From: Mucilaginibacter sp. L294
GTDB lineage: Bacteria > Bacteroidota > Bacteroidia > Sphingobacteriales > Sphingobacteriaceae
Assembly (NCBI RefSeq): GCF_001636615.1
Contig: NZ_LGEK01000018.1
Span: forward strand, 1-64,000
Direction: 5' to 3'
DNA length: 64,000 bases
The notes under the pieces are model-generated. The model ran no database searches and had not been told where the DNA came from. It saw only the letters and a program-made list of their open reading frames with translations. Positions 25,211 to 33,423 of this stretch are shown here, in pieces. The position numbers and the translations under genes were made by a program. How positions within the stretch are numbered: position 1 is the stretch's first letter; every line of letters begins with the position of its first letter.

Positions 25211-25765
25211 ATGGAGCCCACCTTTTTTAAAACCCCGGCCGATTTTCGTAACTGGCTGCTGCATCATGCTGATCAAAAAACCGAGTTGCTTGTGGGCTTT
25301 TATAAAACCGGTAGCGGTAAAGCAAGTATAACCTGGCCGCAATCGGTTGATGAAGCGCTTTGCTTTGGCTGGATTGACGGCGTGCGCAGATCATTAGGAC
25401 CCGAAAGTTATACTATCCGTTTTACGCCCCGTAAACCTACCAGCATCTGGAGTGGTATAAATATTAAAAAAGTAGCCGAACTAACCGAAAAGGGGCTGAT
25501 GCAACCCGCCGGGCTTGCCGCCTACGCCAAACGTAAGGAGGAAAGATCGGCCATATATAGTTTTGAAGTGGATGAAATGTTTTTGAAACCCGAATACGAA
25601 CAGCAATTTAAAGCCAATAAAATAGCCTGGGAGTTTTTTCAAAAACAGGCGCCATGGTATAAAAAAACATCCGTTCACCGTATTATGACGGCTAAGCAGG
25701 AGAAGACACAGTTAAGCCGGTTAGAAGCATTGATAAAAGTGAGCGAAAAAGGGGAGAGGAATTAA
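25211..25765 (+). CDS. YdeI/OmpD-associated (DUF1801-type) family protein
   Basis: 184 residues. The YdeI pattern is present: FKTPADFRNWLLHHADQ at the start, LLVGFYKTGSGKASITWPQS, VDEALCFGWIDGVRRSLGPE and IRFTPRKPTSIWSGINIKKV, and a C-terminal FFQKQAPWYKKTSVHRIMTAKQ. Members have been linked with resistance to polymyxin or cationic peptides through outer-membrane changes, but the biochemical role is unresolved. Cytosolic, no signal peptide. Typical length. Confidence 0.88.
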   Translation: MEPTFFKTPADFRNWLLHHADQKTELLVGFYKTGSGKASITWPQSVDEALCFGWIDGVRRSLGPESYTIRFTPRKPTSIWSGINIKKVAELTEKGLMQPAGLAAYAKRKEERSAIYSFEVDEMFLKPEYEQQFKANKIAWEFFQKQAPWYKKTSVHRIMTAKQEKTQLSRLEALIKVSEKGERN

Positions 25766-25782
25766 TTATCTATTAAACAACC

Positions 25783-25861
25783 TGTCATGCTGAACGATAG
25801 TGAAGCATCTATTCGCCGACACGCATAGCTGATAGATCCTTCACTATCGTTCAGGATGACA
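25783..25861. repeat. Dispersed inverted-repeat element, TGTCATNCTGAACG family, copy 2
   Basis: TGTCATGCTGAACGATAGTG at the left and CACTATCGTTCAGGATGACA at the right pair over about 22 bases with one mismatch; the loop is about 33 bases. It is the most regular copy of the family in the window and lies between convergent genes. Confidence 0.85.
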
Positions 25862-25885
25862 AAAGGCGTAGAATGGCAAATGCGC

Positions 25886-26245
25886 TTACACCAACTTCCC
25901 ATTCTGTAAAGCATCCTGCAATACGGCTACTTTAAACTTTGGTTTATAGCAATAACCCGCCAGTTTTTTTACCCAGGGGCGTTTGTAACCAAACATCAGC
26001 TTAAGCATCCTAACCCTTGCCGAGCCTTTTGGATAACCGTATTTATACCAGCTGAATTTGGAGTTATCCACCTTGAAATGTTCGGCAAATTCGGCTAAAA
26101 AAAGGTCTATTTCTATATCGTAGATATCCAGATCCAAGTCGATGCTGGTATTGGAGTGCAGGGTTGCAGGATCAACCCGGTACACTTTGTACCGGTTACA
26201 GTAATCAATTATAAAATCTTTTAACTGCGGTTGAATTTGCTCCAT
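25886..26245 (-). CDS. DUF1493 family acyl-carrier-like protein
   Basis: 119 residues. Helical N-terminal half with LKDFIIDYCNRYKVYRVDPATLHSNTSIDLDLDIYDIEID split over residues 8-47, then LFLAEFAEHFKVDNSKFSWYKYG. This is the DUF1493 pattern, thought to be fold-related to acyl carrier proteins. At the place where carrier proteins have D-S-L, this one has D-I-Y, so it lacks a Ser for phosphopantetheine. Function unknown. The basic C-terminal part (GYKRPWVKKLAGYCYKPKFK) is not part of the core family. Confidence 0.7.
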   Translation of the reverse strand: MEQIQPQLKDFIIDYCNRYKVYRVDPATLHSNTSIDLDLDIYDIEIDLFLAEFAEHFKVDNSKFSWYKYGYPKGSARVRMLKLMFGYKRPWVKKLAGYCYKPKFKVAVLQDALQNGKLV

Positions 26246-26410
26246 ACAATGCCTTAATAGTGAATAAAGGACACCGTTTTTTGCCCGGCGTTGCAGTTTA
26301 AAGTTAAGAAAAGGGATTTTAATTTGAAAAAATTTAACTTTTATTAACTCACCCCGACATTGTTATGCTTGTTCACCCTCTCTCCGTAAGCGGTAAGAGG
26401 GTGAAGAATT

Positions 26411-26920
26411 TTATACCGTCTTCTCCAGTTTAAACATTTCTACCGGCTGGTTTAAAATGCCGTTGCGTTCAGTGATCTGCAGGGGGATAACTTCGCCGGT
26501 TTTGGCGTAGCCACGGCGTTCGTACCAGTCTAACAGTTCGGTGCGGGTGGTAATAACCGTCATGGTGATGGTGTGATAATTAATACTGCGGGCGTAATCT
26601 TCGGCAGCTTTTAGCAGGCGCCTGCCCAGGCCATTTGCCTGTAGCGTTGGCAATACGGTGAGCATGCCCAGGTAAAGTTTTTCGCCACGTTTTTGCAGGT
26701 ACACACAACCGGTTAACTGGTTATCTTCATTGGTGTTTTTTAGGATAATGGCATTCGGGTCGCTCATTTGTTCGGTGAGGCCCTCATCGTCGATGCGTTG
26801 CCCACCTATCAGGGAAGCCTCAGTGGTCCATCCTTTTTTTGAGCTTTCGCCACGGTAGGCAGAGTTGATCAGTACAACAAGTTCAGGTACATCGGTAAGG
26901 GTAGCAGGTGTTATTGACAT
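26411..26920 (-). CDS. GNAT family N-acetyltransferase
   Basis: 169 residues. MSITPATLTDVPELVVLINSAYR opens the fold; GCVYLQKRGEKLYLGMLTVLPTLQANGLGRRLLKAAEDYA contains the acetyl-CoA loop Q-A-N-G-L-G, split here over residues 85-125; ITTRTELLDWYERRGYAKTGE is the C-terminal signature. Substrate unknown. Its minus-7 box ends 4 bases before the ATG. Confidence 0.87.
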   Translation of the reverse strand: MSITPATLTDVPELVVLINSAYRGESSKKGWTTEASLIGGQRIDDEGLTEQMSDPNAIILKNTNEDNQLTGCVYLQKRGEKLYLGMLTVLPTLQANGLGRRLLKAAEDYARSINYHTITMTVITTRTELLDWYERRGYAKTGEVIPLQITERNGILNQPVEMFKLEKTV

Positions 26921-26924
26921 GCTG

Positions 26925-26932
26925 CAAATTTA
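26925..26932 (-). promoter_or_regulatory. Minus-7 box four bases before the GNAT start
   Basis: TAAATTTG on the minus strand matches TAnnTTTG and ends 4 bases before the ATG at 26920. Confidence 0.5.
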
Positions 26933-27317
26933 TTAATTAGGAGCAAATGTTATAAGAAATTGTAAAGGGGAGCCTGTCGAACCACGATCAATATCACCTA
27001 AAACCGCCCTTGAAACGTCCAAAACCGCCCCTCAAACGCCCGAAGTGTTCACGTTCACTGCCGTGAACGCTGGTAATGATCTGATAATCAAATATTTCCT
27101 ATTATTTCAATGGCAATACACTGGTAGTCAGCAGTTTTCTGTTATTTGATACAGGCAATATTACGCCACTATGGGCAGTATACAAGGTTTGAACTGTTGT
27201 GTTGAACGAGCGTAAAGCATCTAACCGCTGATATGTATCCCCTCTTCCATGTCAATCCCTTTTTAAGTCCCGCCGGGGTTTTATAAGCCAAGCTGACAAA
27301 ATAAGGATTATATCCGG
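26933..27317. other. Intergenic region with short repeats and a TTCAC/GTGAA palindrome
   Basis: No gene is seen. It holds three AAACCGCCC(C/T)T-like units (about 27000-27036), the palindrome CGTTCAC-TGCC-GTGAACG (27052-27069) preceded by GTGTTCACG, and a fragment (GAACGAGCGTAAAGCATCTA) of the TGTCAT-CTGAACG repeat family at about 27202-27222. Confidence 0.6.
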
Positions 27318-27653
27318 CTACAAATTCCTGTAATCTTCCCGTACGGGGCTAAAAATATCTATCAGCTTGCAATTGGTAATGGCAACCCCGCTATGGCGCA
27401 CGTTTGATGGGATAACGGCAAACATGCTGGCATCCAACACCTGCACCTCGCCATTTACTGTTAGCTGGAATGTCCCCTCGAGTACAAAAGAAAGCTGCTC
27501 GTGTACGTGTGCATGATCGGGTACGCTGTTACCGGCCGCTACCTCAATAAAATTGATGGTGTTGTTGGCGGTATGGATCAGTTTAGAGAAAAAGCCGGGG
27601 GCTATTTCTTTGGTGTCGATGTCGGCGAATTGACGGAAGACGGTGGTGTTCAT
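27318..27653 (-). CDS. Cupin-domain protein
   Basis: 111 residues forming a single cupin barrel. Cupin motif 1 is around NSVPDHAHVHEQLSFVLEG (His residues and Glu for a metal) and motif 2 around FAVIPSNVRHSGVAI. Start ATG 27653 with MNTTVFRQFADIDTKEIAPG. Small cupins of this kind bind a metal and may be isomerases, dioxygenases or sensors; no substrate can be inferred. Confidence 0.83.
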   Translation of the reverse strand: MNTTVFRQFADIDTKEIAPGFFSKLIHTANNTINFIEVAAGNSVPDHAHVHEQLSFVLEGTFQLTVNGEVQVLDASMFAVIPSNVRHSGVAITNCKLIDIFSPVREDYRNL

Positions 27654-27762
27654 GGAGGGGAAATTACAAAAATCACACGTTATGTGGAATTTATTTCGGC
27701 ATCGTTCTGTCCGCTTTCGCCCGAAGCTGTTTTATCTGAGGGGAAAAAAGAAAAATCTTAAT

Positions 27763-27790
27763 AATCGTATAAATATGCTTAATCCCGGTT
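27763..27790. repeat. Short dispersed motif ending TTAATCCCGGTT, copy 3
   Basis: AATCGTATAAATATGCTTAA followed by TCCCGGTT. The last T (27790) is the end base of the acyltransferase stop codon, the same register as at 23690. Confidence 0.7.
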
Positions 27791-28878
27791 CAGCCAACAA
27801 TATATTTACTACCCGGCAAATAGGATAACAACTTTATGCCAACATAGGTCACCAAAAAAGTACTGATAGCCAGTACAGGGATAACCAGTACCACATCGTG
27901 CAGCCAGTTATTGATGATGGGGAACAGCTGTACCAGTACTAAAATATGCGCCAGATACATACCATAGGTAAGGCCCGATACTTTGGCGAAGAAGCTTTCG
28001 GCAGCGCCGCTTTTAAAGCTGATGATACGGAATATCATAAACAAGCCTGTAGCCATCAGCGCCACATTAATGGTAGGGAATGACCAGGATAGCTCCAGTT
28101 CGGGGATGTCTTTAGCGAATGGCAACTGGTGGGCAAAAACAAGGTTGGTGATGATGTACCCAATAATAACCATAACTACGCCCCATAAAAGCCCAACGGA
28201 TTTGGAGAGGGTTACATGCTCTTTGATATAATTACCCAGCAACAGGTAGCCTATATAACCCGAAAAGTAATAGCCGGTATGGTACTTGTTCCAGAAAGCT
28301 TCGCCTAAAACTTCGGGGTAAATGGTTTTAATATAGGGGAAACAAAGGGTGATAGCCCATACCAGTAAAAAGAATTGTTTAAACCGTTTTGAGGCCGTTT
28401 GTACCCATGGCGAAAATATGGGGATAAACAGGTAAACACCGATAAACATATACACAAACCAAAGGTGCCCCGCGCTTGGCGCAAAATTAATAGGGATGGT
28501 GTACAGATCATGCCACATTTGGCTTAGGTTAGATGTGCCCAGCAGGTAAGGTACCAATGCATACATAGCGCTCCAAAACAAAAACGGAACTAACAGGCGG
28601 GTAAACCGGCGTTTATAAAATACGTTTGCAGTTTCTTTAATGGGCAGCAACAAATAGCCCGAGATCATGACGAACAACGGTACGCATGCCCGCATAAAGC
28701 TGCCGTAATTATTTACCCAAACGTGGTTTTCGCGGATGATCTGCCCTTTATCGCCTATGTAAAAAAACTCGCCCGAGTGTACGGTGAGCACCATTAAACA
28801 GGCAAAAATTCTTAATATATTTAAATATGCGGTGGGGCTGCTTTTAAAAGCTACATTGGCAGGGGCAATTGTGGGCAT
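27790..28878 (-). CDS. Acyltransferase family 3 (OafA-type) integral membrane protein
   Basis: 362 residues with about ten hydrophobic segments. The Acyltransferase_3 mark R-x10-H is in LRIFACLMVLTVHSGEF (about residues 22-38). Other family features are SFMRACVPLFVMISGYLLL, FYKRRFTRLLVPFLFWSAMY and HLWFVYMFIGVYLFIPIF. Such proteins transfer acyl groups, often acetyl, to surface polysaccharide or lipid at the inner membrane. The acceptor is unknown, and no polysaccharide gene cluster is adjacent. Confidence 0.87.
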   Translation of the reverse strand: MPTIAPANVAFKSSPTAYLNILRIFACLMVLTVHSGEFFYIGDKGQIIRENHVWVNNYGSFMRACVPLFVMISGYLLLPIKETANVFYKRRFTRLLVPFLFWSAMYALVPYLLGTSNLSQMWHDLYTIPINFAPSAGHLWFVYMFIGVYLFIPIFSPWVQTASKRFKQFFLLVWAITLCFPYIKTIYPEVLGEAFWNKYHTGYYFSGYIGYLLLGNYIKEHVTLSKSVGLLWGVVMVIIGYIITNLVFAHQLPFAKDIPELELSWSFPTINVALMATGLFMIFRIISFKSGAAESFFAKVSGLTYGMYLAHILVLVQLFPIINNWLHDVVLVIPVLAISTFLVTYVGIKLLSYLPGSKYIVG

Positions 28879-28982
28879 AGTTTTTTTAATTGGTTGCCTA
28901 ATTTATGTAAAAACAACGTAAATTGTACAGCAAATAAAACTTAGAGCCGCTTTGCAGGTTTTGACAATACATCATTTAAGCT

Positions 28983-29894
28983 ATGGCATTTATTGATTAT
29001 TATAAGATACTGGGTATAGATAAGGGCGCGACTGAAAAGGAGATAAAAAGCGCTTACCGTAAAATGGCCCGCAAACACCATCCCGACCTTAACCCAAACA
29101 ACGCCGAGGCCGAAAAACAGTTTAAGCAGGTTAACGAGGCCAACGAGGTTTTAAGCGACCCCGAGAAACGCAAGAAATACGATAAGTATGGCGAAAACTG
29201 GCAGCACGGCGAGGCTTATGAGCAGCAGTCGCGTCAGCAGCAAAGCCAGCAGCGTAGTTATGGCGGCGGTGGTCAGCAGGATTTTGGCGGATTTGGCGGC
29301 GGTAGCGGCGGCGATTTCTCCGATTTCTTTAACTCGATGTTTGGCGGCGGGCCACCGGGGAGTGGGAGCGGCAGGGGGCAGCAGCGCTACCGCGGGCAGG
29401 ATATGAATGCCAGTCTGCAACTAAACCTGCGCGATATACTGGAATCGAAAAAGCAAACCATCACCGTTAATGGTAAAAATATTCGTCTTACCATCCCCGC
29501 GGGGATAGCGGACGGGCAAACCATAAAAATTGCTGGGCATGGCGGCCCGGGCAGCAATGGCGCACCCGCCGGCGACCTCTATATTAAATTTGCCATACCC
29601 GATGATGCCGAGTTTAAACGCGTAGGTAACGACTTGTACCGAAGCATTAACCTTGACCTGTATACCGCTGTTTTGGGTGGCGAGATAACTGCCGATACCA
29701 TTACCGGTAAGGTAAAGTTAAAAGTGGCGCCCGGTACGCAAATGGGTACCAAGGTGAAACTAAAAGGCAAGGGCGTACCGGTATACAAAAAAGAAGGCCA
29801 GTTTGGCGATTTGTACCTCACCTACAACGTACAATTGCCAACCACCCTTACCGAAAAACAAAAAGAGTTATTTGAAGAACTGGCTAAATCATAA
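28983..29894 (+). CDS. cbpA: DnaJ-like co-chaperone CbpA
   Basis: 303 residues. J domain at residues 4-70 ([20 protein letters not shown], then [13 protein letters not shown] with the HPD tripeptide that stimulates DnaK). A Gln- then Gly/Phe-rich linker follows (about 78-135), then C-terminal peptide-binding domains ([42 protein letters not shown]). The Cys-rich zinc domain of DnaJ is absent, which separates CbpA from DnaJ. It is followed after 6 bases by cbpM, as in E. coli. Confidence 0.93.
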   Translation: MAFIDYYKILGIDKGATEKEIKSAYRKMARKHHPDLNPNNAEAEKQFKQVNEANEVLSDPEKRKKYDKYGENWQHGEAYEQQSRQQQSQQRSYGGGGQQDFGGFGGGSGGDFSDFFNSMFGGGPPGSGSGRGQQRYRGQDMNASLQLNLRDILESKKQTITVNGKNIRLTIPAGIADGQTIKIAGHGGPGSNGAPAGDLYIKFAIPDDAEFKRVGNDLYRSINLDLYTAVLGGEITADTITGKVKLKVAPGTQMGTKVKLKGKGVPVYKKEGQFGDLYLTYNVQLPTTLTEKQKELFEELAKS

Positions 29895-29900
29895 ACCGAT

Positions 29901-30194
29901 ATGAGAACAGAAAATTTAATAACCGTGAACGATTTTTGTGTGTACCACAATGTGGAATACACCTTTATTGATTACCTGGCCGATGCCGGGCTGGTTAAGG
30001 TTACTACCGTTAACAAAACCAGCTGCATCCCGCTGGATGAGATACAAAAACTGGAGCGCCTGGTACGCCTGCATAACGAGCTGGAAATAAACGAACCGGG
30101 CCTGGCAACCATTAATAATTTACTGCAAAAATTGGAAGATATGGAACAGGAAATGAGTGTTTTACGTAGCAAGTTGAAGGTTTATGAAAGGTGA
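29901..30194 (+). CDS. cbpM: CbpM-type modulator of CbpA
   Basis: 97 residues, MerR-like N-terminal winged helix (ITVNDFCVYHNVEYTFIDYL, DAGLVKVTTVNKTSCIPLDE) and C-terminal coiled coil (NNLLQKLEDMEQEMSVLRSK). CbpM binds the J domain of CbpA and blocks its work with DnaK. The gene starts 6 bases after cbpA, a tight operon that supports the call. The sequence is somewhat diverged from proteobacterial CbpM. Confidence 0.85.
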   Translation: MRTENLITVNDFCVYHNVEYTFIDYLADAGLVKVTTVNKTSCIPLDEIQKLERLVRLHNELEINEPGLATINNLLQKLEDMEQEMSVLRSKLKVYER

Positions 30195-30288
30195 TATTCC
30201 TAAAAGGAGTGGTTTTTTATTAAACCTTAGCGCGGTTATAGGGTCATAGATACAAATGAAACGATAATTGTAACTAAAATTCACTACC

Positions 30289-30609
30289 ATGAAACTCATT
30301 AAAATTTCAATAATAGCCTTAGTATTAACCTGCAGCATGCAGTTGGCCAAAGCCCAGGTAAGGGTAGGTATAGGGATTAATCTTGGTACCCCGGTAAGAT
30401 ACGTTGACAGGCCTTATTATTATGACGATTACGACCGCGTGGTTTATTATGACCGCCCGGTACGCAGATATTACGGCCGCCCGGTTTATTACCGTAGCCG
30501 TTACTACGAACGCCCTGCATATCGCCAGGTAGCATACCGTGAGCACGGTTACCGCGGGCGTGGTTGGGGCCATGGTGGTGGTCACGGCAGAGGCCACGGA
30601 AGACACTAA
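30289..30609 (+). CDS. Small secreted Arg/Tyr-rich basic protein, copy B
   Basis: 106 residues. Signal peptide IKISIIALVLTCSMQLAKAQ, then a mature part packed with Tyr, Arg, Asp and Pro (RYVDRPYYYDDYDRVVYYDR, RPVYYRSRYYERPAYRQ) and a Gly/His-rich tail (GWGHGGGHGRGHGRH). It has the same design as the protein at 21096-21353. The His-rich end could bind metal. Function unknown. Confidence 0.75.
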   Translation: MKLIKISIIALVLTCSMQLAKAQVRVGIGINLGTPVRYVDRPYYYDDYDRVVYYDRPVRRYYGRPVYYRSRYYERPAYRQVAYREHGYRGRGWGHGGGHGRGHGRH

Positions 30610-30628
30610 TCCCGAAGATATATAAACA

Positions 30629-30664
30629 AAAGCCCTCCCAACGATTGTTGGGAGGGCTTCTTTG
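30629..30664 (+). terminator. Terminator after small basic protein gene B
   Basis: AAGCCCTCCCAAC pairs with GTTGGGAGGGCTT around a 4-base loop, followed by CTTTG. The stem is nearly the same as that at 21367-21401. Confidence 0.8.
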
Positions 30665-30691
30665 TTGAGGCCGCTTTAAGAAAGCCCGTCG

Positions 30692-30699
30692 TATTTTTG
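30692..30699 (+). promoter_or_regulatory. Minus-7 box for the GlxA-type regulator
   Basis: TATTTTTG matches TAnnTTTG, 27 bases before ATG 30727. Confidence 0.5.
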
Positions 30700-30726
30700 T
30701 TATGTTTGGCAGGCTATTAAATACTT

Positions 30727-31689
30727 ATGGTTAGTTTATCTGAAAAACCGGTACAGGCAGTTTTTGTGATCCCCCCGAGGGTACACCTGCTGGATATTAC
30801 CGGCCCGGCCCACGTTTTTTACGAGGCAACCGATTACGGGGCCAATCTTAAACTGCATTTCTGTAATATACATACCCACGAGAATAGCATCCAAAGCAGC
30901 AGCAGTTTGTTCTTATCAAACCTGGTTGATTATAACGACCTGGAATTAACCCCAAACGACCTGGTTTTTGTACCGGGGCTGGAATCGTCCCTGCTGATGG
31001 ATGATGAATTTCTGGCCTCATCAAGGGCGTTTCAATACTGGTTAAAAAGGCAGCACGATAAAGGGGTTAAAATATGTTCGGTTTGTACCGGCGCATTCAT
31101 ACTGGCCGAAGCGGGCTTGCTGGATAATAAGGAATATACAACCCACTGGAAATTCATCGACAGGTTTCAAAGCCGTTTCCCGAAAGCATTATTGCAAAAG
31201 AACAGGCTGTTTGTAAAGGCCGGTAACATTTACACCAGTGCCGGGGTATCTTCGGGCATCGACTTGTCCCTGTACCTGTTAGAGGAGATGTTTGGATCGG
31301 GCTTTGCCGTAAAAATTGCCAAAGAGATAGTGGTGTACACCCGCCGAACTGAGCACGACCCGCAGTTGAGCGCCTTTATGCAATACCGCAATCACATCGA
31401 CGAACGCATCCATACCGTGCAAGACCTGCTGGCGCAATCGTTAGATAAAAAACTAAGTATCGGATATCTTGCCGAACAGGTGTTTATGAGCCCGCGTAAC
31501 TTAACCCGCCTCTTCCGCAAAACCACACAAACAAGTATAGGCGATTACCTGAATAAGCTCCGCGCCGAACGTTCTGCCCAAATGCTGGCCGATGGCTATA
31601 CTATGCAGGCCGTTACGCAAAGCTGTGGCCTTAAAAGCACCAACCAACTGCGATCTATCATGAAAAGTGCTACCATCGTGTCCCGATAA
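30727..31689 (+). CDS. GlxA family transcriptional regulator (DJ-1/PfpI plus AraC)
   Basis: 320 residues. Residues about 10-190 form a DJ-1/PfpI-like amidotransferase-fold domain with VCTGAFILAEAGLLDNKEYT around the elbow Cys; residues about 215-315 form an AraC-type DNA-binding domain with two helix-turn-helix units (LSIGYLAEQVFMSPRNLTRL and the second in MQAVTQSCGLKSTNQLRSIM). Regulators of this kind sense small nitrogenous ligands or stress. The next gene, 66 bases downstream, encodes a DJ-1/PfpI protein with the same VCTGAFIL-x-x-AGLLDN motif and is the likely target. Confidence 0.9.
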   Translation: MVSLSEKPVQAVFVIPPRVHLLDITGPAHVFYEATDYGANLKLHFCNIHTHENSIQSSSSLFLSNLVDYNDLELTPNDLVFVPGLESSLLMDDEFLASSRAFQYWLKRQHDKGVKICSVCTGAFILAEAGLLDNKEYTTHWKFIDRFQSRFPKALLQKNRLFVKAGNIYTSAGVSSGIDLSLYLLEEMFGSGFAVKIAKEIVVYTRRTEHDPQLSAFMQYRNHIDERIHTVQDLLAQSLDKKLSIGYLAEQVFMSPRNLTRLFRKTTQTSIGDYLNKLRAERSAQMLADGYTMQAVTQSCGLKSTNQLRSIMKSATIVSR

Positions 31690-31755
31690 TGCGCAAGGCT
31701 GGCTGTATTAAGTTATATGGCCGGGGTAGCTTTGCACACAAACTAAATTATCATC

Positions 31756-32580
31756 ATGAAAAGCATCATCTTTCTGCTTGTTATATGTGTGCAGGTTGTT
31801 GTGTTAACAAACCACCTGTCGGCACAAACAAAAAAGGCGACCCAAACCCAAAAGGCGCAACCCCAAAGTAGCTATTATTGCCCGCCCTGTGGCGATTGTG
31901 ATAAAACGGCCTATAAAGCCGCAGGTAAATGCCCGGTATGCGGTATGGAACTTGTAAAGCAAACCGTTGCAGAGCATAATAAAAACGACAAGCGTTTAAA
32001 AGTGGCCTTTTACCTGCAGGATGGGGTAGAGGTACTGGATTTTGCCGGGCCTATGGAAGTTTTTGCTTACGCGAATTTTGATATTTTTACGGTATCGGCA
32101 ACCAAAGATCAGATAAAATCGCAGGGGATCTTAAAAATAACACCCGATTATAGCATTGACGATGCCCCGCATGCCGATATCCTGGTGTTTTTTGGAGGTA
32201 ATGCAGGCACTGCGGCCACCAACCCCAAGGTTATTGATTGGGTGAAGAAACAGGCCGATGTTGATTATTACTTTTCCGTTTGTACCGGTGCATTTATATT
32301 GGGTAAAGCGGGCTTGCTTGATAACTTAACCGCTACCACTTTTCACTTAAGTATTGATGACTTGCAAAGGGAGATACCTAAGGCCAAAGTTTTAAAGAAT
32401 GTACGTTTTGTTGATAACGGAAAAGTAATAACCACGGCGGGTATATCCGCAGGGATTGATGGTGCCCTGCACCTTGTGGGAAAAATACGGGGCACTGAAA
32501 CCGCCAAACAAATTGCCGCCTATATGGAATATGATAAATGGGTGCCCGCGCAAGGGTTGGTTATTGCCCAGGCAGAGTAA
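31756..32580 (+). CDS. Secreted DJ-1/PfpI protein with N-terminal heavy-metal-binding domain
   Basis: 274 residues. Signal peptide IIFLLVICVQVVVLTNHLSAQ; then a small Cys-rich module YYCPPCGDCDKTAY followed by GKCPVCGMELVKQ (about residues 37-67), matching the heavy-metal-binding (HMBD/YHS-like) pattern in its second half; then a DJ-1/PfpI domain (KVAFYLQDGVEVLDFAGPME, FSVCTGAFILGKAGLLDNL). The putative nucleophile elbow Cys lies in SVCTGAF. The first half of the metal module has C-P-P-C-G-D-C in place of the common C-P-M-H-P. A TAGCTTTG box (31727-31734) upstream may give it its own promoter. A periplasmic metal- or stress-related role is inferred. Confidence 0.82.
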   Translation: MKSIIFLLVICVQVVVLTNHLSAQTKKATQTQKAQPQSSYYCPPCGDCDKTAYKAAGKCPVCGMELVKQTVAEHNKNDKRLKVAFYLQDGVEVLDFAGPMEVFAYANFDIFTVSATKDQIKSQGILKITPDYSIDDAPHADILVFFGGNAGTAATNPKVIDWVKKQADVDYYFSVCTGAFILGKAGLLDNLTATTFHLSIDDLQREIPKAKVLKNVRFVDNGKVITTAGISAGIDGALHLVGKIRGTETAKQIAAYMEYDKWVPAQGLVIAQAE

Positions 32581-32584
32581 TGCG

Positions 32585-33358
32585 TTAGCCCTTCTTTAAA
32601 AAACCATTTAAAGCATGCTGTGTAAATTCTGATAAGACCAGTTCGCCGCTAATGGCTGCGCGTTCGGTTAATAGCTGGTCCCAGTTTTCGGTTCCCTCCC
32701 AAAGGATCTGTTTGAGGCCTGCAAGCGCTTCGGGGTGGTAGGAGGCGAGTTTTTGGGTGAGGTTGGATAAACCCTCATCTAACGATGAGATATCGGCATA
32801 CACCTCGTTATACAGGCCTTTTTCCATTGCCCATGTAGCCGATTGAAAATCGACAGCACGAATAGTAAGTTGCGAAAAAGCCGGCAGCCCTATTTTACGG
32901 ATCACTGCGGGTGATATTACAAAGGGCCCTATACCTATAGCCAATTCGCTTAGTTTGATGGAGGCGGCCTCGGTAGCCAGCACGTAATCAGCACCGGCAG
33001 CAAGGCCCACACCACCGCCAACGGCTTTACCCTGCACACGGGCTATGATAATTTTTGACGATTTACGGCAGGCGTTGATCACATTGGCAAAACCCGAAAA
33101 GAATATGGCACCCGCTTCCTTATCTTTTATTTGCAACAGCTCATCAAAGCTTGCCCCGGCGCAAAAGGTGCGCTCGCCGGCGCTTTGCAGTACAATCACT
33201 TTAGTTTGCGGGTTATTGCCTGCTTCGTTTATCTTATCGGTTAAGGCTTGTAGTAAATGAGCAGGTAATGAGTTTTGCGCAGGGTGGTAAAAACCTATGG
33301 TAGCAACGCCATCGGCGCTGGTATTAAGCACTACATTTCCGTTTTGGGTATCGGTCAT
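32585..33358 (-). CDS. Enoyl-CoA hydratase/isomerase family protein
   Basis: 257 residues from ATG 33358. Crotonase fold: GVATIGFYHPAQNSLPAHLL, ERTFCAGASFDELLQI (oxyanion-hole AGA), and KAVGGGVGLAAGADYVLATE with the second oxyanion Gly. Glu/Asp catalytic positions near KLSELAIGIGPFVISPAV are partly altered, so dehydratase activity is uncertain. It acts on CoA thioesters in fatty-acid, branched-chain or aromatic catabolism. It lies on the same strand, 65 bases after the kinase gene of the kai operon, and could be read through, though no functional link is evident. The alternative in-frame start at 33385 is less likely. Confidence 0.83.
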   Translation of the reverse strand: MTDTQNGNVVLNTSADGVATIGFYHPAQNSLPAHLLQALTDKINEAGNNPQTKVIVLQSAGERTFCAGASFDELLQIKDKEAGAIFFSGFANVINACRKSSKIIIARVQGKAVGGGVGLAAGADYVLATEAASIKLSELAIGIGPFVISPAVIRKIGLPAFSQLTIRAVDFQSATWAMEKGLYNEVYADISSLDEGLSNLTQKLASYHPEALAGLKQILWEGTENWDQLLTERAAISGELVLSEFTQHALNGFLKKG

Positions 33359-33423
33359 TATTGGTTGGTATAAAATGCAGGGCAATATCCGAACTATTTA
33401 ACGTACCTGCAAATCGGGAGCGG

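Noticed and set aside
32585-33358. Enoyl-CoA hydratase as a functional part of the kai operon
   Set aside because: The 65-base gap and lack of any known link to Kai signalling make this only a possible read-through neighbour.
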